Below, one piece after another: positions 1-8,969 of a DNA stretch of 64,000 nt. Position 1 is the first letter of the stretch. Each line of letters starts with the position of its first letter. The DNA comes from Paulinella micropora (taxonomy: Eukaryota; Cercozoa; Imbricatea; Euglyphida): NCBI GenBank assembly GCA_009731375.1, contig BJOX01000260.1, positions 687,940 through 751,939 of the forward strand, written 5' to 3'. The translations under genes and the position numbers were made by a program. A model generated the notes under the pieces. That model was not told where the DNA came from, ran no database searches, and saw nothing but the letters and a program-made list of their open reading frames with translations.

Positions 1-101
1 GTGTGGAGGGGGGCGCCCCCCCCCCCCTCTCTCTCTTGCGTGGGGTGTGCGCGCGCTGGGTACTGGTGTGTGTCACAGGACAGAAAAAGTCTGCGTTCGC
101 T

Positions 102-300
102 TTTTCATAAAGCGCTGTTCCCGCTCTTTTCAAAAGAATTAAAAAAAATCATGCTTTATTCACTGACAATCGCCGGGTTTGGTCCCTAGTATTCTATCGT
201 GCAAGCGTCTGCAAGTTTGAATACTGACTTGTCCTGCAGGGTGTCGGGCACGAGTTTTATACAGTAAAAATGTTAGACTGCTTGCTTCGGTTCGCCTGTC
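102..300 (-). repeat. Diverged copy of the HNH gene 3' end
   Basis: This stretch matches 392-600, which holds the last codons, the stop and the 3' flank of the HNH gene, with many substitutions. Both copies keep a TCA (minus-strand TGA) at the equivalent place and a minus-strand AATAAA. The body of this copy is absent, because 301-360 no longer matches and a 10-N gap follows at 361-370. It is best read as a remnant of another tandem paralogue. Confidence 0.6.
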
Positions 301-591
301 AGAACGTTATCGATTTACGCTCTTGCCTCCAGCCACACAAGGGTCCGCTGCGCGTAAGTANNNNNNNNNNTGCTGCACGTAAGTAAAAATCCTTTTCATA
401 AAGCGCTGTTTTCGCTCCTTTCAAACGAATTCGATAAAAATGCATGGTTTATTCACTGTCAATTACCAGTTCCGGCCCCCCAGTACTCTAGCGTGCAAGC
501 CTCTGAAATTTCGAATGCAGACTTGCCCTGAACAGTGTCTGGCACTAGTTCATACCGCGAGAATTTTTTACCGCTTGCTTTGAACCGCCCG

Positions 592-1854
592 TCAGAATTT
601 GCTGGGTTTACTATGCGCAGTAGCTTGCAGGGGAGTAGGGTTTGCAGCAGGCGCGCACTGGCAGCGAGAGCATGCTGTGTCGGCAGAGTCCCAGGGGGGT
701 CTGCTTTTAGCATGGTTGTGACATAAGCGCTGGGTGACCAGGGTATGTGCGGAAAAAGAAGAAAAAATTTGGCGCAGTGTTTGTGTGATGCGTGGAAGGT
801 CCAGTTCGCGGGTAGTGAGCTGAAGCTGGGATGCATGCTTGTTTAGGTTAAGCTGAAGGAACACCAAAAGAAATGCCAGATTGCTGGCGAGGCACAGAGA
901 GGACGAAGACTCTGCCTCTTTTTGCCAGATTTCCTGGAAAGTGCTCTCACGAAATAATTTGAGCAGCTGGCAGCGTTTGGCGAAATTCGTGCGTTGACAC
1001 TCGCTGACAATCCCTGGATCTGCCTGCAGGTTGGGAAATGTGTTACTGAATAGGAGCAGCGCGTGTTCGTCGGGGGGTGCTGCAGTAATTGCATGCTTAT
1101 CCCGCGGGGCCTTGCGGCTTGCAGGACGGGCTCGTTTGGCGGGAATTGTTTCCGTCGAGACAGACACCGCTTGAGCTAGCTTGCGGCGGTGCCCCTTCTT
1201 GGGGGTCTTTGCTGGCACTGGCTCCGTCTTGCCATCCTGTGCTTTCTTATCCTCCTCTTTTTGTACTTTTTGTTTTCTTTTTTTGGTGGGAGTTGAGCAT
1301 GTGCGCTCGCGTCGGGGGATGCAGGACTCCGCGTCCCAGCGAGAAAAGATGCTGCTGTCTAGACTCCCCGCGACGGGCATTTGCCAGGGTAGCTCTGCTA
1401 GTCCCTGCAACATGTAAGGGCGCAGGAAATTGCACAGGCGTGCAGCCCCACGCGCGGCGACGCTGCCTATGTAGGCAATCTTCTCCGACGTCAGAAACTC
1501 TTTAAAACACAGGTTAACCGAACCGGGCATTATCACGTAATTGTAGGGGTGGTCGACACCACCCCATCTTTTGGGAACGATGTGGTCAATGTGCCACTTG
1601 GGGGCGCCCGGCATGAAATAAGGGGCCAGCCGCGCTTGCCACTTGCTTTCCAGGACCCAGCCGCGGGCCTGGAGCGTGCTGACTGGACGCCGCGCGTTCG
1701 CGAGTGACATGGTGCCCAGGTAGACAGGGCGCAGCCCCTGCAGGTGCTTATTGTTCTTTTTAACTGCCAAGTTTTGGAGCTTAGCGCACAGCGCCTGTTG
1801 CGTTTCCGCCGAGTCTGCGAGCCGGAAGTCCTCTTCGGTAGGCAGCGCGTCCAT
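592..1854 (-). CDS. HNH endonuclease-like protein (420 aa)
   Basis: The N-terminal third carries an HNH nuclease signature near residues 80-115: WHIDHIVPKRWGG followed by DHPYNYV and a later Asn in GSVNLCF. This matches the DHI.P...GG....N pattern of the His-Asn-His fold, which binds one metal ion and cuts DNA. After it come a long basic linker (KKRKQK, KKGHRRK, KRARPASRK) that could act as a nuclear-localisation or DNA-binding tail, and a C-terminal part with no recognisable fold. The start at 1854 (MDALPTEEDF) is preferred because the longer frame runs upstream through G-runs and (GT)n sequence that look non-coding. HNH proteins are common in mobile elements and large DNA viruses. The precise role, homing or replication-associated, cannot be told. 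Degraded copies lie on both sides. Confidence 0.65.
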   Translation of the reverse strand: MDALPTEEDFRLADSAETQQALCAKLQNLAVKKNNKHLQGLRPVYLGTMSLANARRPVSTLQARGWVLESKWQARLAPYFMPGAPKWHIDHIVPKRWGGVDHPYNYVIMPGSVNLCFKEFLTSEKIAYIGSVAARGAARLCNFLRPYMLQGLAELPWQMPVAGSLDSSIFSRWDAESCIPRRERTCSTPTKKRKQKVQKEEDKKAQDGKTEPVPAKTPKKGHRRKLAQAVSVSTETIPAKRARPASRKAPRDKHAITAAPPDEHALLLFSNTFPNLQADPGIVSECQRTNFAKRCQLLKLFRESTFQEIWQKEAESSSSLCLASNLAFLLVFLQLNLNKHASQLQLTTRELDLPRITQTLRQIFSSFSAHTLVTQRLCHNHAKSRPPWDSADTACSRCQCAPAANPTPLQATAHSKPSKF

Positions 1855-1911
1855 ACTTTCTGAGCTTTTTCTGCGCCCTTTGCCCTTTGTGTGTGTGTGT
1901 GTGTGAAGGGT

Positions 1912-1945
1912 AAGGGTAGGGGGCGCCTCCCTCCCTTGCCCTCCC
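1912..1945. promoter_or_regulatory. G-run/GGCGCC/C-run palindrome upstream of the HNH gene
   Basis: A G-rich run passes through GGCGCC into a C-rich run about 60-90 bases upstream of the HNH start codon. The same arrangement occurs upstream of other genes in this block (8-26, 2573-2602, 5770-5833, 8885-8911). A promoter or structural role is inference. Confidence 0.3.
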
Positions 1946-2109
1946 TCCCCCCTCCCCTCCTGCACCACCCCTGGAAGGAGAGGGATGGGAGGGGGGGGGG
2001 ATGAAAGAGTAAAAAGAGAGGGGGGGGAGTCCTGCAAGCCTTGCCAAGTTTGACTCAAAGTTGTCAACCTTGTCTGAATGCGGTAAACGATGAAGAGAAG
2101 GGGCGCGAA

Positions 2110-2602
2110 ATAACTTGAGCAGCTGGCAGCGTTTGACAAAATTCGTGCGTTGCCAGCTGCTCAAGTTGACAATCCTCATATCTGCTTGCAGATTGGAGAA
2201 CGTGTTCTTAAAAAGGAGCAGGGCGTGTTTGCTGGCACTGACTCCGTCTTGCCGTCCTGTGCTTTCTTATCCTCCTCTTCTTGCACTTTTTGTTTTCTTT
2301 TTTTCGCGGGAGTTGAGCTGAAGATGCACAATTCCGCGTGCCAACGGGAAAGGGTGCTGCTGTCTAGACTCTCTGCGACGTGGCCGACACCCCCCATCGT
2401 TTGGGAACGATGTGGTCAATGTGCCACTTGGGGGCGCCCGGCATAAAACAAGAGGCCAGGCGTTGTGTTTCCGCCGAGTCTGCGAGCCGGAAGCCCTCTT
2501 CTGTAGGTAGTGCGTCCATCCTTCTGAGATTTTTCTGTGCCCTTGGCCCTTTGTGCGTGTGCGTGAAGTGCAAAGGGAGGGGGCGCCTCCCCCCCCCTCT
2601 GA
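2110..2602 (-). pseudogene. Internally deleted copy of the HNH gene
   Basis: Several separate blocks match the intact HNH gene in the same order. 2110-2175 resembles 950-1012, 2176-2310 resembles 1040-1300, 2375-2460 resembles 1545-1625 (including the WHIDHIVPKRW codons), and 2461-2602 resembles 1795-1940 (the MDALPTEE start and the G/C run). The intervening pieces are missing and the frame is broken. Part of the first block is repeated inverted: 2114-2128 and 2151-2165 form a perfect 15-bp stem around a 22-base loop. This is a decayed tandem duplicate, not a functional gene. Confidence 0.65.
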
Positions 2603-2664
2603 CATCTCCTTCCGCGCTTTCAGCTTTTCCTCCCTCCCCCCTTTTCCCCTCCCTCAGAGGGGGA

Positions 2665-3060
2665 GCCAGGACCAGAGCTACTGGTGCTACTAAAAAAAGT
2701 TAAATGGTCTTTTTTGTCCTTGTCGAGGAAGAAAAAAAATAGACTTCTTCCCCGACGACGCGAGCTGGTTTTGCGTTGGGGAATTCTTGGACATATACGT
2801 GCAAAATGGAGATTCTCGGGGCATGTTTGCCATTGTCGAAGCGCCGGGCGTGGACAAANNNNNNNNNNGCCAGGACCAGAGCTACTGGTGCTACTAAACA
2901 AAGTTAAATGGTCTTTTTTGTCCTTGTCGAGGAAGAAAAAAAAAGAGACTTCTTCCCCGACGACGCGGGCTGGTTTGGCGCTGGGGAATTCCTGTACATA
3001 TACGTGCAAAATGGAGATTCTCGGGGCATGTTTGCCATTGTCGAAGCGCCGGGCGTGGAC
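2665..3060. repeat. 194-bp direct duplication across a 10-N gap (probable assembly artefact)
   Basis: 2665-2858 and 2869-about 3060 are nearly identical and separated only by ten N. Duplicated contig ends around a fixed-size gap are typical of two overlapping contigs that were not merged. The long reading frame through both copies should not be trusted. The downstream gene starts inside the second copy. Confidence 0.65.
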
Positions 3061-4675
3061 CAAGTGTTCCGTGCAGGAAACGATTTCGCACGCGACACGC
3101 ATCGTGCGCTTAGTGGGTAGAAATCAAGGGAAGGTTATTAACATTGATCAGCGCGTGGTAGAGGTTGAGGCTGAGCTGCGCGCCAGCGCACAGAGTCTGC
3201 GCTTTTTTACACTTGTGCAGCCACTGCCGAATGCCCAGTGGTGTGTCCATTTCCGAGTTCCTACAACGGGCGTTTTTCGCCTCACGATTCTTGTCTACAA
3301 GAGGGGGGACAATTTGTCTTACATTGAACAACAGACATGGGTGGTAGAAGCGGAGCAAGCCACGTGCGGAGGTCTGCCTTTTCCTGCTGTGGCGCCTTTG
3401 TTTTGGGAAAGACTGCCATTCGTGGCGGCCGCGCGATCATCTCTGGATAGCGGCGTCATTCGCGTCGATGCACAGGGCAAAGTGGTTATATGGCAGGGTG
3501 GGGCTGCAAGCAGCGAATTGTCGCTAGAGTTTCGCTGCTGGCCGGCGTCCTCAGAGATAAGCGCGAGCTGCCTGCACACGATTGTAGAGGACTTGGCGAT
3601 GAACGCCTTCAGAATTGACATTTCTGTCTGCCTCCTCTCGCAAAGCATTGCCCGATTGGAAGGAGGCATGTTTGGTGTGCTGCTAAAAACACGTCCACGC
3701 GGGGCAAAAAAAAGATTCAGTGCTACGATTGCGTATGCTATAGATTTGCGAAACATTCAGTCGGGTATAAAGGTGCAAAGCCCTGCTTTGAATTCGCGCT
3801 TGCCTACAAAGAAACGCAAGGCCGGCGCAGTAAAAACGAGTCCGCCGCGGCCGCGACGCCTGCCGCGCCGCGGCTGTGGGGTGGGCAAGTTGGGGCAGCA
3901 AGGACTCCTCGACGCGAGTGACAAGACGCCTAAGGTCGTAGAAGAAGACATAGACCCAGCCACACACCCCGCTCAGGAGGCGGCGGCAGTGCCGCTGACT
4001 GCCGCTACGGCTGTGCAGCAGCCGACACCCGGTAGCCTTTGCGGCGCAGATCTGTTTGTCGCACCAAACCTTCGCCCCTTGTACGTTGCCCCGAAGCGAT
4101 GCCAGCAAACTGGGGAGGGACTAGGGGAGGATTCATGTGGCGGCATGTCGCCACAGGTTGTCTGTTGTGTTGATAAATGTCCAAGACCCGCTAAGTTTTA
4201 TCGCTATGACAGGAAGTTTGTATTCTGTGGCAAACGCCACGAAGCGCAGATGCGCCCAGTGACCAAGGAGTATCGGGAAGGTATATATCGTGATTTGTCG
4301 CTGACTATTTCGTTGCAGGACAAGCGCTGGCTGCGTTCAATGCTGCGGCGCAGCTACTTGTCGGGTAGAGAGCCCTCCTCTGACTCGTCGGGGAACGACG
4401 AGTCAGACCCTGGATCGCGTACCCGTACTAGAACATGCACAGGACCAGGCTCGTTCTGCGCGAAGGCTTCGCTTAATTTTTATTGCAACGATGAGTGCAA
4501 AAGGAATTATCTAGAACGCAGACGCCAGAGCGTTGCCGATCGTTCCCCTAAGGGGCGTAGGACTTGGAAAAAGAAACTGGAGCAAATGGAGTCTGAGCAG
4601 CCTATATGCCGGGACTCGTCTCCGCCACGTTACAGGCTCGTCTTCCCCTCGTTTGTTGCCGGGGTCCGGCTCTGA
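3011..4675 (+). CDS. Unknown 554-aa protein with C-terminal Cys clusters
   Basis: The frame is open further upstream, but that part crosses a probable assembly duplication, so MEILGACLPLSK at 3011 is taken as the start. The first about 250 residues are mixed alpha/beta in character, with no recognised family. A basic, proline-rich segment (KKRKAG, PRPRRLPRRG) follows. Two Cys clusters close the protein. The first is VVCCVDKCPRPAKF with a following FCGKRH. The second is a CX6C pair followed by FYCNDECKRNY, which resembles a MYM/FCS-type treble-clef finger. The context of virus-like genes and the likely zinc fingers suggest a nucleic-acid or protein-binding role, but no function can be assigned. 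The stop TGA is followed at once by AATTAAAAAAAAGC. Confidence 0.6.
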   Translation: MEILGACLPLSKRRAWTKCSVQETISHATRIVRLVGRNQGKVINIDQRVVEVEAELRASAQSLRFFTLVQPLPNAQWCVHFRVPTTGVFRLTILVYKRGDNLSYIEQQTWVVEAEQATCGGLPFPAVAPLFWERLPFVAAARSSLDSGVIRVDAQGKVVIWQGGAASSELSLEFRCWPASSEISASCLHTIVEDLAMNAFRIDISVCLLSQSIARLEGGMFGVLLKTRPRGAKKRFSATIAYAIDLRNIQSGIKVQSPALNSRLPTKKRKAGAVKTSPPRPRRLPRRGCGVGKLGQQGLLDASDKTPKVVEEDIDPATHPAQEAAAVPLTAATAVQQPTPGSLCGADLFVAPNLRPLYVAPKRCQQTGEGLGEDSCGGMSPQVVCCVDKCPRPAKFYRYDRKFVFCGKRHEAQMRPVTKEYREGIYRDLSLTISLQDKRWLRSMLRRSYLSGREPSSDSSGNDESDPGSRTRTRTCTGPGSFCAKASLNFYCNDECKRNYLERRRQSVADRSPKGRRTWKKKLEQMESEQPICRDSSPPRYRLVFPSFVAGVRL

Positions 4676-4782
4676 ATGAATTAAAAAAAAGCCCGATGTG
4701 TTTTTCTGGCTCTTGGCCTGGCAGTTTGTTTGTTTGTTTTTTTTATTTATTAAAAGACGAAAAAAAAATACAAAAAAAACCT

Positions 4783-5655
4783 CTACGCTAAAATGGTCGA
4801 TGTGCTTTGAGAAGTCTCGTCTGCTTTGGCCTCCAACCCGTGCGACGCACGGGCCGAGCGTCGTCGGGCTGAACTCCGTTCAGCCCGAGCGCGCCGATCG
4901 CGTTGAGCGCGCAGCTCTTTAAGTTGGCGGAGGATCTGGATGTGTTGGTGGATTGTGTGCGTGAACGTGGTCTCGGCGAGGAAGCCTGTCAGCCTGCTGG
5001 AGCAGACCTCTTCGACGACTCGGGGCGCCGCGCCTGGACGCCGAGTGGCCACCTGCCGAAAGCGAAAGCTGTCGGGAGGAAGCTCTTCCCGCAGATAGGC
5101 GTCATCGCTGAGGGGAGGGGGTTCGTCGTCATCGGAGTCGGGCGGGCGCCGGCGCGGCCTGCCACGCCGACCGCTGTAGATCTGGCGGAGCCTGGGGCTG
5201 GGCATAAAAAGAATTTCTCGTCTGACGTAATTGAGGTCAAGCCAGGGCTTGGCCTGGAGCATGCCATAGAATATCAGCGTGGCGCGCCGGTCAAGCTCTT
5301 CCACGTGCGAGAGCGCGCGGAGCTGCTGGACAATGCCCCGGAAGGCTTGTCATACACGCGCGAGTCTGGCGGCTTGATGATAGTAGGCGGCACGGGCCGC
5401 GGGGCCGGCCTTGGGTGGTTCCACGCCTAGCAGGGCGACCGCGACCTGGCGCAGAAGCGGTGCACACAGGATACGTTCCAAAGTGACGGGCGGCCTTGCG
5501 CTGATTCTGTTGAGCTGGGCCAATTGGTGCTCGAGGTCTGCTCGATTCAGCCTGCGTCTTTTAGAAGGCGGGGGCAAAACCGCCGGGCCACCTATTCTGG
5601 CCTGCAGCTGCACCGCGGCCTTGAGTAGCTTGCCCGCTGCGATCGGGCCTGGCAT
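4783..5655 (-). pseudogene. Unknown 290-codon frame split by one in-frame TGA
   Basis: The start at 5655 (MPGPIAAGKLL) gives 101 codons, then TGA at 5350-5352. The same frame continues with clearly coding-like sequence (QAFRGIVQQLRALSHVEEL and so on) to a TAG at 4783. The upstream part has a basic patch (PPPSKRRRLNR). The downstream part has an acidic stretch (DSDDDEPPPLSDD) and a basic, Ala/Arg-rich coiled-coil-like end. No family was recognised. TGA is a normal terminator of neighbouring genes, so a nonsense mutation, a sequence error or readthrough are the options. The downstream half could also be expressed separately, but has no early ATG. The 5656-5843 upstream region holds T-runs, GA-repeat and very long G/C runs. 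Confidence 0.5.
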
Positions 5656-5769
5656 GTGCTTGTGAATTTTTTATTTTATTTTTTTTTCTTTCTTGTTTTG
5701 TGTTTTGATATCTTGCCGAGCTCTCTCCTTGTCGAGAAACGTGTGTCTAGGAGAGAGAGAAAGAGAAAG

Positions 5770-5833
5770 AGCGAGGGGCGGCGGGGGGGGGGGGGGGGGG
5801 GGGGGGCGCCCCCCCCCCCCCCCCCCCCCCCCC
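5770..5833. promoter_or_regulatory. Very long G-run/C-run palindrome next to a gap
   Basis: A run of more than 20 G passes through GCGCC into more than 20 C and then a 10-N gap (5834-5843). It lies between the minus-strand gene starting at 5655 and the end of the CoiA-like locus. It can form a hairpin or quadruplex and is the likely cause of the gap. Confidence 0.35.
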
Positions 5834-5843
5834 NNNNNNNNNN

Positions 5844-6681
5844 GCGACCCCTTGCTAGGCCCCTGCCTCGCAGAGCCTGGTGTGTAGCTTAAGACTGGCA
5901 TCGCGGCTGCCTCTTCGTCGGAAAGCCACGCGGGCAGACCCCCCTGAAGCAGTGGTTTCTTGATGCGTTCGACCGAGGGCTTGCGGCGCAGCCTGTGTTC
6001 CATGGCCTCGTACATCTCGCGGCCGCGAAGCTTGTCCGCGGGCTGTCCTTGAGCCAGAATCAGAGCATTTACAGCGCTTTGGCTTTTCTGGCACAAGCAG
6101 CGCATTCTCCCATCGGTCGCCAGCAACTGGTGTCCTGCAATACGTAGCCCCCTTCTGCCCCGCCCGCTTGCGGGACAGGTCCAAGGCTGACCTCGAGTCC
6201 TGTCACCTGCGGAAATTTATAAAAAGCCCGCCAGTGCTTTGCCTCCATGCGGCTGAGCGCGACAAAAGCCACGGGGCTTCCGCGCTTATCTAGTATAGTG
6301 ACGTCGGGCTTGGCGGCAGGCTTGCGCGGAACGGCACGTCGGCCACACAAAAGTAATTCTTGGCAGATTGGCCTGAATAAACTTCATGGCTAACATTTTT
6401 TGAAGCTCCTGCACGCTGTGAGCTCTGGCGTCTTCCGGCTCCAGCGGGGCCACGTGTCTGAAGTGTGGGAGGCTCTTGCCATCCGTGGACGCAGGCACGA
6501 TGGTCAGCGGCTTTTTGCATTGTGGGCAGGTAAGCCTGCCGCAGTGCCATAACTCCTGGTTCGACAGCGCTTCTTGTGTAGTCACAAGGCGTTCGGGCTC
6601 CGCTCCCCTGTTCCACACAAGGCATGCGAGCGGTACAGACAAGCCTTGTGCCTCTGTTGCCAAAGAGTGTCGTAGATCCAT
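5844..6681 (-). pseudogene. CoiA-like nuclease, broken by frameshifts
   Basis: The first frame (from ATG 6681, MDLRHSLATEAQG) contains CPQCKKPL, then PHFRH, then HSVQELQKMLAMKF. This is the zinc-knuckle plus HFxH plus helix layout of the competence CoiA-like family. About 6350 the coding signal moves to another frame with KPDVTILDKRGSPVAFVAL, which fits the PD-(D/E)xK-type nuclease core expected next. Near 6126 it returns to the first frame (CLCQKSQSAVNAL and onward) and runs toward the gap at 5834-5843, so the true end is not seen. Two frame changes mean either a pseudogene or uncorrected indels. CoiA-like proteins occur in bacteria and in some mobile elements, usually linked to DNA processing. 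Family call moderate, details inferred. Confidence 0.45.
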
Positions 6682-6941
6682 CTGATGCACGTTTCTGAGA
6701 GGTGAGGCGTGTCCCCCCTCCTCCCTTATTTGAGACGAGCAAGGTGCTTGAGAAGAAGTTTAGTCTGGACAAAAAAGGCGGGCTCGCTGGGCCCCCGCTC
6801 TTGTTCAGACTGAACTTCTTCGCTCACGTGCAGGATCTAGTTCGACCGCGATTTTTGCCAATGCCATCTTCTACAGGCACTGCGCGATTTTTGCCAAAGC
6901 CAGGTAGCGGAATAAACACAAAAAAAGAACAAGGATGTGTT

Positions 6942-7838
6942 TTATTTTTCTCTGCCAGCATGAAGAAACTTTCTCCAACAATTTTTCGGTTTTTGTACAT
7001 ACAGAGATTGCCGCAATAACTCCGCTTCTTCAGCAGTCATTGTAGTTTCAGTGTCGCTCTCCCACGGCAATGTGGGGGTGCGATGCTGTCGTTTGTGATA
7101 CCATAAAATGATGTAGGCTATCATTTTGGCCTTGAGCGCTGTGGCTGCTTGGAGCGTCTTTTCCTTTGATCGGCCTTGGTCGATGTAAACCTGCTCAAGC
7201 AGCTCGGCCCAAAACGCTGGCCAGCAGAGAAGCGCGCCAAACATGGAGCACGTCTTTGGAAAACTTTCTGGCTTCGTCCGAGATTTTCTGCTTGTCGGTG
7301 ACAGGCTTTTCCATAACTCGTGTATGCGCCTGCGCACTGGTTCATTTTCACTACCACCCAAATTGTCGTGCAGGCGCATAAGAGCTCGCAGGACAGGATC
7401 CAGTGTGTGCTCGTCTAAAAAGGGCTTTTGAGGATTATTGAGAGCATTCCGTAATAGCTAGTTTATAGTTTCTGTATCGACAAAGACTTGCTTGGTAAGG
7501 TCGTAGAAAGTTTTTGAAACACGTTTTTTTGTTTGTTGCTGCTTCGCAGCCTCCTGTGTTGCCCGAAGAAGTTCCTTCTCCTTCGGTAGTAATTTTTTCT
7601 GCATGCGGCGATCCCAGCAGACTATGGCAGCAAGGAGCCTGACCATCGTACACTTTTGTAGATTTATTCTGTTGTCAGCATGTTTTGTGGAAAAGCTACC
7701 GACTTTCGGAACAAGATGATTGAACGCGTTGTCAAGGCGTTTCATCAACGGATTTGAACCCCGCACAACCCATTCGGGGCGGTGTTTTGTTTCGAAAAGC
7801 TGGTCAAAGTATGCTGCATTGTTTGCGATTCCGTACAT
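6942..7838 (-). pseudogene. Unknown 298-codon frame split by one in-frame TAG
   Basis: ATG at 7838 (MYGIANNAAYFDQLF) opens 126 codons ending in TAG at 7458-7460. The same frame carries on without a break through LLRNALNNPQKPFLDEHTL and MRLHDNLGGSENEPVRRR to TAA at 6942. Both halves are charged, helix-rich and similar in composition, which argues for one original protein. No domain is recognised. It is the second gene in the block with a single internal stop, next to the frameshifted CoiA-like locus, so decay of this stretch is the simplest explanation. The stop overlaps a T-rich sequence, and 6700-6940 downstream shows no gene. Confidence 0.45.
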
Positions 7839-7920
7839 TAAAACTGCCGTTCTTGTTTACTAAAGATGAGTGGGGGCAGCGTGACCAAAGCAGTGGCTGG
7901 TTCTTCCGAGCCGGGGAACG

Positions 7921-7955
7921 CGCCCCCCCCCCCCCCCCCCCCCCGGCGCGGGGGG

Positions 7956-7991
<36 letters not shown>

Positions 7992-7997
7992 GGAAAA
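7921..7997. repeat. C-run, GGCGCG and A-run upstream of two divergent genes
   Basis: More than 20 C are followed by GGCGCGGGGGG and about 35 A interrupted by GGGGG, then a 10-N gap (7998-8007). It lies between the minus-strand locus starting at 7838 and the plus-strand gene around 8.1 kb, so it may be a shared upstream region or simply a hard-to-sequence tract. Confidence 0.4.
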
Positions 7998-8211
7998 NNN
8001 NNNNNNNCCCCCCCCCCTCGCGCTGGCGCGAGGGAAATTAAACAACAACAACAAAAGGAAAGAATGTCTGTGCAACGGAGTTGTACAGGACCCGAGACCC
8101 GGGCGGCCAAGAGACGGCGCCTGGGGCTCGAGTCACAGGCGCGGGTCGGGCCGGGCCCAGCAGATTCCAGAAGCTCGTGCAGCGAGCACAGCCGACAGAC
8201 TCTGCACCGAG

Positions 8212-8829
8212 GTGGCAACTCGTGTGCTGGCAGGCGACGCTACGGTGTATGCCCGGTGTGCGGATACGATTTGGTCGTTGCTGGACACGCTCGTATCCGC
8301 GCAGCGCTTCCCCGAGGGCCCGCAGCCGTGGCATGCTGTGAGCCCGACGGAATTTTGGCGGTTGGAGCAAGCAGTCGCGGCAGGCCACTTGGCGGTCCGC
8401 GTGGTGGCCACGCTGCTGCCGCCCTTCCTGGCACAGATTTGCAGGGACTATCTTGCGCCCGCCGCCGTGGACGCGAAGGCGTGGCTTGCACTAGCCCGGG
8501 AAGGCCGGCAGGAACTCTACACATGCACGCGCATGCCAGCTATGGCGTCACGGCCTCTCTTCCGCTACGAACTGAGCGACGACGAGATAGAAATGTGGGG
8601 CGACGAGTATGCTCTGAGGCGGAGCCTCGATAAAGCTCTGACGCTACCGTACCGTTCTCCCGTGCTCGAGTACATGGTAGCGCCAGGATGGTGGCCGATC
8701 CTACAGGCAGAGCACGAGCGGAGAGCCTGCCAGCATTTGCAAGAACAGGCGGCTGTCCACAACCAACGGCTGGCTCGATTCCGTGAGGCCGTCGAGTCGC
8801 TAGTACGCCGCGAGCTGTCTGAGCGCTAG
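8212..8829 (+). CDS. Unknown protein with an F-box-like N-terminal helix motif; paralogue of the 59.9-60.8 kb gene
   Basis: The coding frame reads back from the stop at 8827-8829 past 8212, a GTG, to the gap at 8007 without an ATG. A second frame starts with ATG at 8064 (MSVQRSCTGPETRAAKRRRL), so the real N-terminus may lie there, with a frame change near 8130-8170. The core LPPFLAQICRDYLAP followed by a spacer and REGRQELYT resembles LVPELAKIVCSYLEP followed by ADKRSEQLYML in the minus-strand gene at 59865. It recalls the short hydrophobic F-box-like motif of many viral and eukaryotic proteins. Function unknown. The 205-aa length given is from the alternative start. Confidence 0.5.
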   Translation: MATRVLAGDATVYARCADTIWSLLDTLVSAQRFPEGPQPWHAVSPTEFWRLEQAVAAGHLAVRVVATLLPPFLAQICRDYLAPAAVDAKAWLALAREGRQELYTCTRMPAMASRPLFRYELSDDEIEMWGDEYALRRSLDKALTLPYRSPVLEYMVAPGWWPILQAEHERRACQHLQEQAAVHNQRLARFREAVESLVRRELSER

Positions 8830-8884
8830 AACTGCCGGCGGCTTACACGAGCTCGCATGAGCTCGGGGGAATAGAAAGCAAAGC

Positions 8885-8911
8885 AGGGGGGAGGGGGGCG
8901 CCTCCCCCCTC
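8885..8911. promoter_or_regulatory. GGAGGGGGGCGCC/TCCCCCCTCC palindrome
   Basis: A near-perfect G/C-run palindrome sits 59-85 bases before the ATG of the Cys-rich gene and just after the preceding stop codon. It is the cleanest example of the intergenic motif of this block. Function inferred only from position. Confidence 0.35.
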
Positions 8912-8969
8912 CTTTTCCTCTCCTCTCCTCTGGGGGATGGGCCCTGGGGGGTCCACACCCCCAGAGGAA

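Noticed and set aside
2684-3010. N-terminal extension giving a 663-aa protein
   Set aside because: It crosses a 194-bp duplication around a 10-N gap that is probably an assembly artefact.
4783-7838. Alternative genetic code explaining the internal TGA and TAG
   Set aside because: Both TGA and TAG end other clearly delimited frames in the window, so reassignment is not supported.
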